A stretch of DNA of 64,000 nucleotides from Zoogloea oleivorans (GTDB lineage: Bacteria > Pseudomonadota > Gammaproteobacteria > Burkholderiales > Rhodocyclaceae): positions 40,867-104,866 of the forward strand of contig JAOAUC010000080.1 in NCBI GenBank assembly GCA_030157785.1, given 5' to 3'. The position numbers and the translations under genes were made by a program. Positions 36,166 to 46,195 of this stretch are shown piece after piece. Below the pieces are notes generated by a model, which made no database searches, had not been told where the DNA came from, and worked only from the letters and a program-made list of their open reading frames with translations. How positions within the stretch are numbered: position 1 is the first letter of the stretch; each line of letters starts with the position of its first letter.

Positions 36166-36819
36166 ATGAGCGAAACCACCGCCCTCGGCCTTTCCGCCCG
36201 CACCGGCGCCGTCATGGTGGGCTTCACCGTGATCTTCACCGCGGTCATGGCCTACACCTACGAGGCCACCAAGACGCAGATCGCCGCGTCGGCCTCCGAA
36301 GAAAAAATGAAGCTGCTCACCGAAGTGCTGCCGGCCGCCGCCTACGACAACGCCCTGCTCGACGACTACGTCCAGCTCGGCCCCACCGGCCAACTCGGCC
36401 TCGACGACGGCGGCCGCATCTACCGTGCCCGCAAAGCCGGCCAGCCCGTCGCCCTGCTCGTCGAAACCACCGCCCCCGACGGCTATAGCGGCCGTATCGA
36501 ACTGATCGTGGCGGTGCGTGCCGACGGCAGCCTGTCCGGCGTGCGCGCCGTGGCCCACCGGGAAACCCCGGGCCTCGGCGACTACATCGACCCCAAGAAG
36601 GACAAGAACAAGACGTCGCCGTGGATCACCCAGTTCGGCGAACTCAAGGCTGCCGACATTCCCGGCTGCAAGGTCAAGAAGGACGGCGGCCAGATCGCCT
36701 ACCACACCGGCGCCACCATCAGCGCCCGCGCCGTCACCAACGCCGTAGCCCGCGCCGCCCGCTACGCCACCGAACACCAGGACCGCCTGTTTGCCGCCAA
36801 GAGCGGCGGCCCCCTCTGA
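36166..36819 (+). CDS. rsxG: Electron transport complex subunit RsxG (RnfG)
   Basis: 217 residues. One N-terminal membrane segment (TGAVMVGFTVIFTAVMAYTY) anchors a periplasmic FMN-binding domain whose flavinylation site is the Thr in TGATISARAVTNA. GYSGRIELIVAV and HRETPGLGD are family motifs. It carries covalent FMN in the Rsx electron chain. Confidence 0.95.
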   Translation: MSETTALGLSARTGAVMVGFTVIFTAVMAYTYEATKTQIAASASEEKMKLLTEVLPAAAYDNALLDDYVQLGPTGQLGLDDGGRIYRARKAGQPVALLVETTAPDGYSGRIELIVAVRADGSLSGVRAVAHRETPGLGDYIDPKKDKNKTSPWITQFGELKAADIPGCKVKKDGGQIAYHTGATISARAVTNAVARAARYATEHQDRLFAAKSGGPL

Positions 36820-36834
36820 CGGGATCCCCGAGCC

Positions 36835-37524
36835 ATGGACTTTCAAGCCTATCGTGACATCGCCTGGAACGGCGTCTGGAAGCAGAACACCGGGGTCGTC
36901 CAGATCCTCGGCCTGTGCCCGATCCTCGCGGTCAGCAACAACATCGTCAACGCCGTCAGCCTCGGCCTGGCCACCATCCTGGTGATGGCCCTGTCGAACC
37001 TGACCATCGCCTCCCTGCGCAACTTCATTCCCTACGAAATCCGCATCCCGGTGTTCATCCTGATCATCGCTGCCCTTACCACCGTCGTGGACCTGGCCTT
37101 CAACGCCTACCTCCACGAGCTCTACCTGGTGCTTGGCATTTTCATCCCGCTGATCGTCACCAACTGCATCGTGCTGGCCCGCGTCGAAGCCTTCGCCGCC
37201 AAAAATGAACCCGTCGGCTCCACCATCGACGGCATCGCCATGGGCATCGGCCTCACGCTGGTACTCACGGTACTTGGCGCCATGCGCGAAGTCGTCGGCA
37301 GCGGCACCCTCTTGTCGGGCATCGACATGATCGTCCCCGGCGCCCAGCCGATCAGCCTCTTCGGCAACGACTACCCCGGCTTCCTGGTCGCCATCCTGCC
37401 CCCCGGTGCCTTCTTTGCCCTGGGCTGCCTGGTGGCCGGCCGCAACTGGCTCGAAGCCCGCAAGCTGGCCCGCGCCCACCGTGCCGCAGCGCCGGTAGCC
37501 GACACGCCCGCCGAGGCAGGCTGA
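36835..37524 (+). CDS. rsxE: Electron transport complex subunit RsxE (RnfE)
   Basis: 229 residues, six membrane segments, a paralogue of RsxA. The cluster cysteines are in QILGLCPILAVSNN and VTNCIVLARVEAF. It closes the rsxABCDGE operon; nth follows 3 bp later in the order known from Escherichia coli. Confidence 0.95.
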   Translation: MDFQAYRDIAWNGVWKQNTGVVQILGLCPILAVSNNIVNAVSLGLATILVMALSNLTIASLRNFIPYEIRIPVFILIIAALTTVVDLAFNAYLHELYLVLGIFIPLIVTNCIVLARVEAFAAKNEPVGSTIDGIAMGIGLTLVLTVLGAMREVVGSGTLLSGIDMIVPGAQPISLFGNDYPGFLVAILPPGAFFALGCLVAGRNWLEARKLARAHRAAAPVADTPAEAG

Positions 37525-37527
37525 GCC

Positions 37528-38169
37528 ATGGCCGACATGCGCCTCGCCGCCGTTGCGGAAGCCTTCCGCCGCCTGCAGGGCGCCAACCCCACACCCACCA
37601 CCGAACTGGAATACGCCTCACCCTTCCAGCTTCTCGTGGCCGTCGTGCTGTCGGCGCAGTCCACCGACAAGGGCGTCAACATCGCCACCCGCAAGCTGTT
37701 TGCCCTGGCCCCCACCGCGGAAGCCATGGCTGACCTGGGCGAAGCCGGCATCGCCGAACAGATCAAGACCATCGGCCTGTTCCGCAACAAGGCCAAAAAC
37801 ACCGCCATGCTGTCGCGCCAGTTGCTCGAGCGCCACGCCGGTGAAGTCCCTAACGACCGGGCCGCCCTCGAAGCCCTGCCCGGCGTTGGCCGTAAAACCG
37901 CCAATGTGGTTCTCAACACCATCTTCGGCGAACCGACGATGGCCGTAGACACCCACATCTTCCGCCTCGCCAACCGCACCGGCCTGGCCCCCGGCAAGGA
38001 TGTGGTCGAAGTCGAAAAACGACTCGTGCGCCGCATTCCCAAGGAATTCATGCGCGACGCCCATCACTGGCTCATCCTGCACGGCCGCTACGTGTGCACC
38101 GCCCGCAAGCCCAAATGCGGCGAATGCCTCATCCGCGACCTGTGCCTCTACCGCGACAAGACGGAATAA
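37528..38169 (+). CDS. nth: Endonuclease III
   Basis: 213 residues. The helix-hairpin-helix LPGVGRKTANVVL with the catalytic Lys, the catalytic Asp in VDTHIFRLANRTGL, and the C-terminal [4Fe-4S] cysteines (CTARKPKCGECLIRDLC) are all present. It removes oxidised pyrimidines and nicks the abasic site. It is transcribed with the rsx genes. Confidence 0.97.
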   Translation: MADMRLAAVAEAFRRLQGANPTPTTELEYASPFQLLVAVVLSAQSTDKGVNIATRKLFALAPTAEAMADLGEAGIAEQIKTIGLFRNKAKNTAMLSRQLLERHAGEVPNDRAALEALPGVGRKTANVVLNTIFGEPTMAVDTHIFRLANRTGLAPGKDVVEVEKRLVRRIPKEFMRDAHHWLILHGRYVCTARKPKCGECLIRDLCLYRDKTE

Positions 38170-38177
38170 GACCAATC

Positions 38178-38606
38178 ATGTTCGACCCCTCCCGAGAGCA
38201 GGCCCGGCAGTTCTTTGTGGACGCCTGGCGCAAGCACAAGAGCCGCGAAATCCTCACCCAGATGGAGGTGATCGGCGCCGACCTGGTTGCCCACCACCCG
38301 GAATACCACGCCCTGCTCGAAGCCCCCGACAGCGTGCAGAAGGATTTCAGCCCCGAGGACGGTCAGGTGAATCCTTTCCTGCACCTGTCCCTGCATCTGG
38401 CCATCGAAGAGCAACTCTCCATCAACCAGCCCCCCGGCATCCGCGAAGCCTTCGAGCAATGCCAGGCCCGCCATGGCGACCGCCATGCGGCCCTGCACGA
38501 TGTCCTCGAAGCCCTCGGCGAAACCATCTGGCGCGCCCAGCGCGACAAGGCGCCCCTTGACGGTCTGGCCTACGTCGAAGCCGTCAGGAAGCGCGCGAGC
38601 AACTGA
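38178..38606 (+). CDS. DUF1841 family protein
   Basis: 142 residues from the ATG at 38178, 8 bp after nth. The conserved MFDPSREQARQFF start, ADLVAHHPEYHALL and NPFLHLSLHLAIEEQLSINQP are typical of the DUF1841 family of beta- and gammaproteobacteria. It is soluble and mainly helical, of unknown function. The last codons include a GCCGTCAGGAAGC sequence that recurs at the end of the convergent cheB gene. Confidence 0.85.
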   Translation: MFDPSREQARQFFVDAWRKHKSREILTQMEVIGADLVAHHPEYHALLEAPDSVQKDFSPEDGQVNPFLHLSLHLAIEEQLSINQPPGIREAFEQCQARHGDRHAALHDVLEALGETIWRAQRDKAPLDGLAYVEAVRKRASN

Positions 38607-38616
38607 AGCGCGGCAG

Positions 38617-38784
38617 CCGCTGACAAAAATCGTCAGGGCGCTGACCTTTGTCATGCAGGTCTTGATGAAAATCACTCAGCCGCTGACGAAAATTATCAAG
38701 GGCTGAGTGATTTTCATCAACGGTCTGACACCGCGCATGCAGGCCCTGATGAATTTCATCAAACCCCTGACCAGCGCCGTCAGG
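38617..38784. repeat. Tandem array of eight degenerate 21-bp units with an internal 20-bp inverted repeat
   Basis: Eight contiguous 21-bp units begin at 38617, 38638, 38659, 38680, 38701, 38722, 38743 and 38764. Most follow the pattern xxxCTGAxxAAAATxxTCAx, itself a loose dyad. Units 3 and 5 are inverted copies and pair over 20 bp (38662-38681 with 38701-38720) around a 19-nt loop. A 13-bp direct repeat GCCGTCAGGAAGC (38580-38592 and 38776-38788) brackets the array. Stops occur across the array, so it is probably non-coding, although 21 bp would encode heptads. It fills the gap between two convergent genes and may act as a bidirectional terminator. Confidence 0.85.
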
Positions 38785-39346
38785 AAGCACGCGCGATGCG
38801 CACAATCTCCCGGGCAATCTCTTCCGGCGACAGCACAAAATCGATGCAACCGGTGCTGATTGCGCTCTCCGGCATGTCCGGCTGCGTGGCCGTGTCGAGT
38901 TTCTGGGCGATGGTGATTCCGCCCGCTTCCTGAATGCCGCACAGGGCTGCAGCGCCGTCGCCGTCGTAACCCGAGACGATCACCGCAATCAGCTTGCCGT
39001 CCCAACACTGGGTCAGCGAGCGCAGGAATACCGTGATGACGTCCGGCCAGCCGCGTGGCTTGGATATCGGCTTCAGATGAAACTCGCCGTTTTCCACGTG
39101 CAGATCCCGGTTGGCCGGAATGATGAAGACCCGGTTCGGCTCGATCAGCAATTGCTCGGTGATCAACTCGACCGGCATCGATGAAAAGCGGGGTAAAACC
39201 GTATGGAGCTGGGTCGGCACCATCGTGATGTGATTGACGATGACGATGGCCACCCCCATGTCGGCTGGCAGGTTCTGCAGCAGCCGGACATAGGCGTCGA
39301 GACCGCCGGCCGAACCGCCCACACACACGATCGGGAAGTTTTTCAT
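38780..39346 (-). CDS. Stand-alone CheB-type methylesterase domain protein
   Basis: 188 residues comprising only the CheB esterase domain, without the usual N-terminal receiver. The catalytic Ser12 is in [10 protein letters not shown], His39 in IVNHITMVP and Asp130 in [11 protein letters not shown]. CheB domains demethylate or deamidate chemoreceptors; stand-alone forms may instead hydrolyse other esters. Its ATG overlaps the stop of the alternative oxidase gene by 4 bp, so it is co-translated with a respiratory enzyme, which is an unusual context. No other che genes are nearby. Confidence 0.82.
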   Translation of the reverse strand: MKNFPIVCVGGSAGGLDAYVRLLQNLPADMGVAIVIVNHITMVPTQLHTVLPRFSSMPVELITEQLLIEPNRVFIIPANRDLHVENGEFHLKPISKPRGWPDVITVFLRSLTQCWDGKLIAVIVSGYDGDGAAALCGIQEAGGITIAQKLDTATQPDMPESAISTGCIDFVLSPEEIAREIVRIARAS

Positions 39347-40005
39347 CGGAGTGTCCTCTCGTCTGCGTAGGCCAGCTGGTCGGCAAAGCCATGATTGACG
39401 TCCCGGTGTTTGGCCTCATCGGCACGCACTGCGATGATCACCTCACGCAGCCGCGCATCGGCCGCCAGCCCCCAGTAGTCAATGGCGATGGCCGGCGCCG
39501 GAACATCCGGGTAGGTGCCCTCGGCCACACCAGCCAGGTATTCGGTGTAGCTGTACACCGCCTCTTCCTCCAGGTAACCGACGAGCCGGTGGGCTGTTCC
39601 CGGCGAGAGGAGATAGAGCAGAAAGAAGAAGTTGTAGAAGGCCCCCTGCACCACAAGAATCAGCAGGCGCTCGAACCGCGATGGCCGGGCAATCTCGATG
39701 AAGGTCATCAGATGCATGCGCTCGTTTTCGGCTTCGTCGAGGAGGACGCGGATCCAGCCGTGATCAGTCTCCATGCGGCGCAGGGCCCGCAGATGCTGCA
39801 GCGCCCCGCCCACCATGCCCGGCACGCCGGCGATCGTCTCCAGAACAACCGCACGATGGCCGTAGCGTCGGGCAAAAAAGGTGTCCGCAAAGAAGCGCAG
39901 GAACTTGACGAAGCCATAGGCGAGCCGGTCACGCGCATTCTGCGGATCGTGGTGTTGCCGACGGGGCGGCAGGTCAGGCTTGGCAGGGGCGGTATCGGGG
40001 AGCAT
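39343..40005 (-). CDS. aox: Alternative oxidase (cyanide-insensitive ubiquinol oxidase)
   Basis: 220 residues. All six di-iron ligands of the AOX family are visible: Glu56 in VLETIAG, Glu95 and His98 in NERMHL, Glu147 in YLEEEAV, and Glu197 and His200 in [12 protein letters not shown] is a monotopic inner-membrane protein that oxidises ubiquinol and reduces O2 to water without pumping protons. Bacterial examples are scattered, and in Vibrio fischeri the gene responds to nitric oxide. It overlaps cheB by 4 bp and lies 60 bp after the ABC permease gene, with a perfect palindrome in the gap. Confidence 0.93.
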   Translation of the reverse strand: MLPDTAPAKPDLPPRRQHHDPQNARDRLAYGFVKFLRFFADTFFARRYGHRAVVLETIAGVPGMVGGALQHLRALRRMETDHGWIRVLLDEAENERMHLMTFIEIARPSRFERLLILVVQGAFYNFFFLLYLLSPGTAHRLVGYLEEEAVYSYTEYLAGVAEGTYPDVPAPAIAIDYWGLAADARLREVIIAVRADEAKHRDVNHGFADQLAYADERTLR

Positions 40006-40039
40006 GCCGCTCTTGTATTCCGGCGCACCGAAACGGTCG

Positions 40040-40053
40040 GTACGCCGGCGTAC
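40040..40053. promoter_or_regulatory. Perfect 14-bp palindrome upstream of the alternative oxidase
   Basis: GTACGCCGGCGTAC is a perfect palindrome centred 42 bp before the oxidase ATG, in the 60-bp gap after the ABC permease gene. The position suits an operator, or a weak hairpin without T tract. Confidence 0.45.
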
Positions 40054-40065
40054 ACAAGCGGCCGC

Positions 40066-41277
40066 TCACGCGTGCCGCAGCGCCTCGATCGGGTCGAGCC
40101 GTGCCGCCCGGCGTGCCGGCACGTAGCCGAACACCACGCCAATCGCCGCCGAGAAGCCGAAGGACAGCAGGTTGATGGCCGGGTTGAACAGGTAGGGCAC
40201 GTGCATCAGGGCCGCACCGCCAATGGACGCCAGCGTGGCCAGCAGGATGCCGATGATGCCGCCCAAGGATGCCAGCGCCACCGCCTCGATCAGGAACTGC
40301 AGCAGCACCTCCCGCTCCAGCGCGCCAATGGCCAGGCGGATGCCGATCTCGCGGGTCCGTTCGGTGACCGACACCAGCATGATGTTCATGATGCCGATGC
40401 CGCCCACCAGCAGGCTCACTGCGGCCACCGCGCCGAGCAGGCCGGTCATCACCTTGGTGGTGCCCGACAGCGTCTCGGCGATCTGACGGGTGTCCATCAC
40501 CGAGAAGTCGTCGTTGTCGCCCGCGCCGATGTGGCGGCGCTCGCGCATCAGCCAGCTCACCTGATCCTTGGCAATGTCCATCGACGCATCGTCGCGCACC
40601 GAGATCATCAGCGAGGCCACGTCGATGGAGCCGGTGAGGCGGCGTTGCACGGTGCGCAGGGGCATCACCAGCAGGTCATCCTGGTCGTTGCCCATCGTCG
40701 ACTGGCCCTTGGAGGCGAGCAGGCCGATCACCTCGCAGGAGAACTGCTTGACGCGGATCTGCTGGCCCAGCGGGTCCTGGCTGCCAAACAGCTCGCGGCG
40801 GATGGTTTCGCCGATCACGCAGGCGGCCGCGCCGGCGCGCTCTTCGGCCTCGTTGAAGATGCGTCCGCTGGCGATCTGCCACTTGCCGGTGGCAAACCAG
40901 TCGCTCGTGGTGCCGGTGACGCCGGTGGACCAGTTGCGCGCCATGGCCACCAGGGTGACGCTCTTGTTGGTCACCGGCACCACGGCGGCAAGGCCGCTGA
41001 CCTGCGTCTTCAGGGCCTCCACGTCGGCCACCTTGAAGGCAGCGGCGCCTGCCGAATCGCGCCCGGGGCCCAAGTGCTGGCCAGGGCGGATGATCAGCAG
41101 GTTGCTGCCCAGGCTGGCGATCTGGTCCGACACGGCGCGGGTGGCCCCGTTGCCCAGGGTGACCATGGTAATCACCGCCGACACGCCGATGACGATGCCG
41201 AGGATGGTCAGGAAGGAGCGCATCAGGTTGCGGCGGATCTCGCGCAGGGCGAGCAGCAGGGCATTCCAGATCATCAA
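40066..41277 (-). CDS. MacB-type ABC transporter permease
   Basis: 403 residues. An N-terminal membrane segment (LRSFLTILGIVIGVSAVITM) is followed by a large periplasmic MacB domain (about 50-275) and three C-terminal membrane segments ending LDPIEALRHA, the classic FtsX/MacB tail. Unlike Escherichia coli MacB, the ATPase is a separate gene, overlapping by 4 bp. With the ATPase, membrane-fusion protein and outer-membrane factor it forms a tripartite exporter for a macrolide, peptide or siderophore-like substrate that cannot be specified. Confidence 0.92.
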   Translation of the reverse strand: MMIWNALLLALREIRRNLMRSFLTILGIVIGVSAVITMVTLGNGATRAVSDQIASLGSNLLIIRPGQHLGPGRDSAGAAAFKVADVEALKTQVSGLAAVVPVTNKSVTLVAMARNWSTGVTGTTSDWFATGKWQIASGRIFNEAEERAGAAACVIGETIRRELFGSQDPLGQQIRVKQFSCEVIGLLASKGQSTMGNDQDDLLVMPLRTVQRRLTGSIDVASLMISVRDDASMDIAKDQVSWLMRERRHIGAGDNDDFSVMDTRQIAETLSGTTKVMTGLLGAVAAVSLLVGGIGIMNIMLVSVTERTREIGIRLAIGALEREVLLQFLIEAVALASLGGIIGILLATLASIGGAALMHVPYLFNPAINLLSFGFSAAIGVVFGYVPARRAARLDPIEALRHA

Positions 41278-41996
41278 TGGGCTCCCGGTACCACGCCGGC
41301 CGGGGCCGCGTTGCGGATGTCGCTCTCGACCTTGCCATCCACCAGCCGCACGATGCGCCGGGCGTAGGCCGCCATGTCCGATTCGTGGGTCACCATCACC
41401 ACGGTGATGCCCTTGTCGCGGTTGAGGGCGACGAGCAGATCAATGATTTCGCGGCTGCGCTCGGTGTCCAGGTTGCCGGTGGGCTCGTCGGCGAGCAGCA
41501 GGGACGGGTTGGTCACCAGTGCCCGGGCAATCGCCACCCGTTGCTGCTGGCCGCCGGACAGCTCGGCGGGCGAATGATGGCCCCAGCCTTCCAGCCCCAC
41601 CGCAGCCAGCGCGGCGCGGGCGGCGTCATGGCGGGCTTCGACAGTCTCGCCCCGGTAGAGCAGGGGCAGCTCGACGTTCTCCTGCGCCGAGGTGCGCGCC
41701 AGCAGGTTGAAACCCTGAAACACGAAACCCAGCGCGTGGCGGCGCAGCAGGGCGCGCTGATCGCGGTTCAGGTCTTCGACGCGCAGGCCGCGAAAGCGGT
41801 AGCTGCCGCCGCTGGGCGTATCGAGGCAGCCGAGGATGTTCATCATCGACGACTTGCCGGAACCGCTGGGCCCCATGATGGCGACGAACTCGCCCTCCTC
41901 TATCGTCAGATCGACGCCGCGCAGGGCCTGGAAGGCCGCCGCGCCGGTGCCGAAAGTACGGGTGACGCCCGACAGCGCGATGAGCGGCTCGCTCAC
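41274..41996 (-). CDS. ABC transporter ATP-binding protein (MacB/LolD type)
   Basis: 240 residues from the GTG at 41996, which overlaps the stop of the membrane-fusion gene (GTGA). Walker A is GPSGSGKSS, the signature LSGGQQQRVAIARAL, Walker B LLLADEPTGNLD, and the switch His is in VTHESD. It energises the permease through conformational change at the periplasmic face. The frame runs further upstream to 42143 inside macA, but without family sequence. Confidence 0.93.
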   Translation of the reverse strand: MSEPLIALSGVTRTFGTGAAAFQALRGVDLTIEEGEFVAIMGPSGSGKSSMMNILGCLDTPSGGSYRFRGLRVEDLNRDQRALLRRHALGFVFQGFNLLARTSAQENVELPLLYRGETVEARHDAARAALAAVGLEGWGHHSPAELSGGQQQRVAIARALVTNPSLLLADEPTGNLDTERSREIIDLLVALNRDKGITVVMVTHESDMAAYARRIVRLVDGKVESDIRNAAPAGVVPGAH

Positions 41997-43297
41997 TTCT
42001 GCACCGCCAGCGCTTCGATGATCACCGGCGTGCCGGCCGGCAGGGCCGCGTCGCCGTCCACCGGGCGCACTTCCGATACCTGCCCGTTGGTGCCCAGGAT
42101 GCTCACCCGGACCGGCGCCGGCTGCCCGTCCTTCAGCACCCACAGGGTCTGGCTGCCATCCTTGGCAATCACCTCGGAGGCCACCTTGGGCTGGTTGCTG
42201 CTCGGCGGGCGCGGCATCAGGCTGGCCAGCAGGCTGCGCTTCTGCACATTCCCGGTGGCTGGCGGCGAGAAGCGCAGGGCCGTGTTGGGCACCAGCAGCA
42301 CGTCCTTGCGCTGGGCCGTGGTGATCTCGGCAGTGGCCGTCATGCCGGGGCGCAGCAGCAGCTCGTCGTTGGTCACCCGCAGGATGGTCAGGTAGGAGAC
42401 CACTCCATCCTTGGTCTGGGAGCCCCAGCCAACCCGCGTCACCACGGCCGGAAACTGCCTGCCCGGCCAGGCGTCCACGTGAAAGCGGGCACCCTGCCCG
42501 TCCTTCACCTTGCCCACGTCGGCCTCGTCCACGTCCACCTGCAACTCCATGCGGCGCAGGTCTTCGGCCAGGGTGAACAGCACCGGCGCGGTCATCGCCG
42601 CAGCCACGGTCTGGCCCGGCTCCACCTTGCGGGTCAGCACCACCCCGTCGATGGGCGAATGGACGGTGGCCTTCGACAGGCTGATCTCGTAGGTGCTGAG
42701 CAGCGCCCGGGACGAAGCCACCGCCGCTTCGGCAGCCCGCTGGTCGGCCACCGCCCGCAGGGCCGTCGCTTCGCCGCCATCCAGCTCGGCCTTCGACGGC
42801 ACCTTGCCGCCCGACAGGCGGGCCACTTCCTTCAGGCGGGCCAGAGTGGCGGCGCTTTCGGCCACGGTGGCTTCGGTCTGCCGCACCTTGGCCTGAGTCG
42901 CCGCCAGATCAGCCTTGGCCTGGCGGACCTGGTCACGCAGCTTCAGGGTATCGAGACGCGCCAGCACCTGGCCCTTGCGCACCCGGTCGTTCACGTCCAC
43001 CAGCACGGCTTCGATCATGCCCGACAGCTCGCTGCCCACATCCACCTGGTTGGTGGGATGCAGGTTGCCGGTGGCCGACACGTTGATCAGCAGCTCGCCC
43101 TTTTTGGCCGGCTCGGTACGGTAGCGCGGCACATCGTCAGCAGCGCCGTTGCCGAACAGGGCGAAGGCCAGCAGCCCGGCCAGCACAACGGCGCCAGCCC
43201 CCAGCAGCAGGCGCGCTCGGCCACCGAAACGCGGCTTGCCGCCCTTCACGACGAGATCGCGGAGGGCATCCGCAGACTTGGAATCGGGTGTGCTCAT
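41993..43297 (-). CDS. macA: Membrane-fusion protein (MacA-like periplasmic adaptor)
   Basis: 434 residues. A membrane anchor (LLLGAGAVVLAGLLAFALF) is followed by a lipoyl/barrel-sandwich region split by a long alpha-hairpin (about 115-210; QAKADLAATQAKVRQTEATVAESAATL), then beta-barrel segments with GVVLTRKVEPGQTVAAAM. It joins the inner-membrane ABC unit to the outer-membrane channel. It overlaps its neighbours by 4 bp on each side. I call it macA by gene context, not from a known substrate. Confidence 0.9.
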   Translation of the reverse strand: MSTPDSKSADALRDLVVKGGKPRFGGRARLLLGAGAVVLAGLLAFALFGNGAADDVPRYRTEPAKKGELLINVSATGNLHPTNQVDVGSELSGMIEAVLVDVNDRVRKGQVLARLDTLKLRDQVRQAKADLAATQAKVRQTEATVAESAATLARLKEVARLSGGKVPSKAELDGGEATALRAVADQRAAEAAVASSRALLSTYEISLSKATVHSPIDGVVLTRKVEPGQTVAAAMTAPVLFTLAEDLRRMELQVDVDEADVGKVKDGQGARFHVDAWPGRQFPAVVTRVGWGSQTKDGVVSYLTILRVTNDELLLRPGMTATAEITTAQRKDVLLVPNTALRFSPPATGNVQKRSLLASLMPRPPSSNQPKVASEVIAKDGSQTLWVLKDGQPAPVRVSILGTNGQVSEVRPVDGDAALPAGTPVIIEALAVQK

Positions 43298-44748
43298 GAG
43301 GCTTTACCGGTGGATTGCGTTGCCCCATCGGCCGGCGACCAACCGCCGCCGAGGGCCTTGTAGAGCTGGATCAGTGCGGTGACGCGCTCGGCCTCGGCGC
43401 TGGCCAGGCTGTCTTCAATCGTCAGCAGGCTGCGTTCGGTGCTGAGCACGGTCTGGAAGTCGATCAGGCCGGAGCTGTAGCGATGCCGCGCCAGCAGGGC
43501 GGCGTTGCGGGCCGCGTCAGCCGCGCTGCTGAGGGCCTGCTGACGCTCGCGGCTGTTGGCAAGGGCGACCAGCGCGTTCTGCACATCCTCCAGGGCGGTG
43601 AGCACGGCCTTGTCGTAGGCGGCGAGCATCTGTTCGCGCAGCGCGTCCTGCGCCTCCACCCGGGCACGCAAGCGGCCGGCATCGAAGACCGGGCCGCTCA
43701 CCGCCCCCGCCAACGAGCGGGCGATCTGCCCGCCACCGGTGAGCGTGGACAGGCCCAGCGCTTCCAGGCCGATGGAACCGGACAGGCTGAAGCTCGGGTA
43801 ACGGGCCGCCTCGGCCTGACCGACCCGCGCCGTTTCGGCGGCCAGGCGGCGCTCGGCGGCCTGCACATCGGGGCGCTGGCGCAGGGCCTCGGCGGGGATG
43901 CGGAGGGCAACGCTGGCGGGCAGCGCAGGCAACTGCCGGGCGCCCGGCGCGTCAAGACGCGCGTGCAGGCTGCCCGGCGTCTTTCCGACCAGAATGGCCA
44001 GCCGATGCTCGGCCCCGGCGCGGCCGGTATCGAGGGCCGGCACCTGAGCGCGGGTGGTGTCCCGGTTGCTGCGCGCCTGCGCCACATCGAGGGCGCTGAC
44101 CAGCCCGGCCTGAGCCCGCCAGTCGGTGATCTGCAGGGTTTCGGACTGGCTATCCAGATTGTCGCGGGCAATCGCCAGGCGCGACTGGAAGGCACGCAGT
44201 TCCACGTAGTTGAGAGCGACTTCAGCCACCAGGCTGACCCGGGTGCTGCGCAAGTCGGCAAGGCTGGCGTCCAGGTCAGCGTCGGCCGCCTCCAGCGCCC
44301 GGCGGGTGCCACCGAACACGTCGGGCTCCCAGCTGGCATCGAAGCCGGCCTGGTAGAGCGTGCGGGCCGCGCCGAGGCTCGTGCTGCGGGTAACCCCGGA
44401 GCTGGCGTTCACGGTCGGGAAACGGTTGGCCGAAGCCAGGTCGCGGCTGGCGCGCGCGCCGCGCAGGGCTGCCGCAGCGCTCTTCAGGTCCGGGTTGGCC
44501 AGCAGGGCTTCGTCAATCAACGACGAGAGCAGCGGGTCGGCAAGTTGCTCCCACCAGCGGGACAGATCGGCCGAGCTGGCGGTGCTTGTGCCTTCGAGGG
44601 GAACCGCCTGCCAGCCGGCCGGGGCGATGGAGGCCGGCGCCTGATAATCGGGACCGACGCTGACGCAGCCTGCCAGCACGGCGACAAGCAGCACGGGAAG
44701 CCGCCGTCTCGTCCAGCGAAACGAGCGGGATGACAAGGTTGAAACCAT
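43294..44748 (-). CDS. Outer-membrane efflux lipoprotein (NodT/OprM family)
   Basis: I choose the ATG at 44748 (484 residues), which puts a lipobox signal (LPVLLVAVLAGC) near the start; the open frame to 44916 would cross a terminator-like hairpin at 44885-44909. The two repeated efflux domains are visible, with LADPLLSSLIDEALLANPDLK at the N-terminal side and LRQRPDVQAAERRLAAETARVGQAEA at the second repeat. It forms the TolC-like trimeric channel. It is the first gene of the four-gene export operon. Confidence 0.9.
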   Translation of the reverse strand: MVSTLSSRSFRWTRRRLPVLLVAVLAGCVSVGPDYQAPASIAPAGWQAVPLEGTSTASSADLSRWWEQLADPLLSSLIDEALLANPDLKSAAAALRGARASRDLASANRFPTVNASSGVTRSTSLGAARTLYQAGFDASWEPDVFGGTRRALEAADADLDASLADLRSTRVSLVAEVALNYVELRAFQSRLAIARDNLDSQSETLQITDWRAQAGLVSALDVAQARSNRDTTRAQVPALDTGRAGAEHRLAILVGKTPGSLHARLDAPGARQLPALPASVALRIPAEALRQRPDVQAAERRLAAETARVGQAEAARYPSFSLSGSIGLEALGLSTLTGGGQIARSLAGAVSGPVFDAGRLRARVEAQDALREQMLAAYDKAVLTALEDVQNALVALANSRERQQALSSAADAARNAALLARHRYSSGLIDFQTVLSTERSLLTIEDSLASAEAERVTALIQLYKALGGGWSPADGATQSTGKAS

Positions 44749-44884
44749 GAGCAAGACCGGAAAGCTCTGCGCATGCCGCGCAGCGACAGGCCGATCATTC
44801 CTTTTCTGCGGGTAAACCGCGGTTAGCCCGGTGTAAAGACAGGTTAAGAAGCCCGGGCCGGGGTGAAATCCTCCGCACAAATGT

Positions 44885-44909
44885 AAAGCGGACCGCAAGG
44901 GTCCGCTTT
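44885..44909 (-). terminator. Hairpin after purM
   Basis: A perfect 10-bp stem AAAGCGGACC / GGTCCGCTTT with a 5-nt loop. In the purM direction it is followed by ACATTTGTG, a weak T-rich tail. It separates purM from the export operon. Confidence 0.65.
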
Positions 44910-44957
44910 GATACAACGCACTTCAGTCAGGAATGGGCCCAAACCGGGCCCGACCGC

Positions 44958-45992
<1,035 letters not shown>

Positions 45993-46195
45993 GGGTTCTG
46001 TGATCTTCTCTTTGAAGCCGCCGGACGCCATCGGAATGCGCTCATCGGGTTGAGCGCCCCGCCGTGACCGGCTACATTAACGGGCCTTGCACCACCGGCT
46101 GCCGGACAATTCCGCCCGCCGCGTGCAAACAAACCCGAATTTTAGCCGAAATGTCGCTGGCCCGCCCCTTCCGGGTGTGTTGGCGAGGCCACCCC

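Noticed and set aside
38617..38784. CRISPR array
   Set aside because: The 21-bp units are contiguous, degenerate and have no spacers; there are no cas genes.
38584..38838. Heptad-repeat protein encoded by the 21-bp array
   Set aside because: The frames across the array are short, lack ribosome sites and are interrupted by stops; the repeat is better treated as DNA structure.
39391..41367. 658-codon frame opposite the oxidase and ABC permease
   Set aside because: His/Ala/Gly-rich shadow of the minus-strand genes with clear catalytic motifs.
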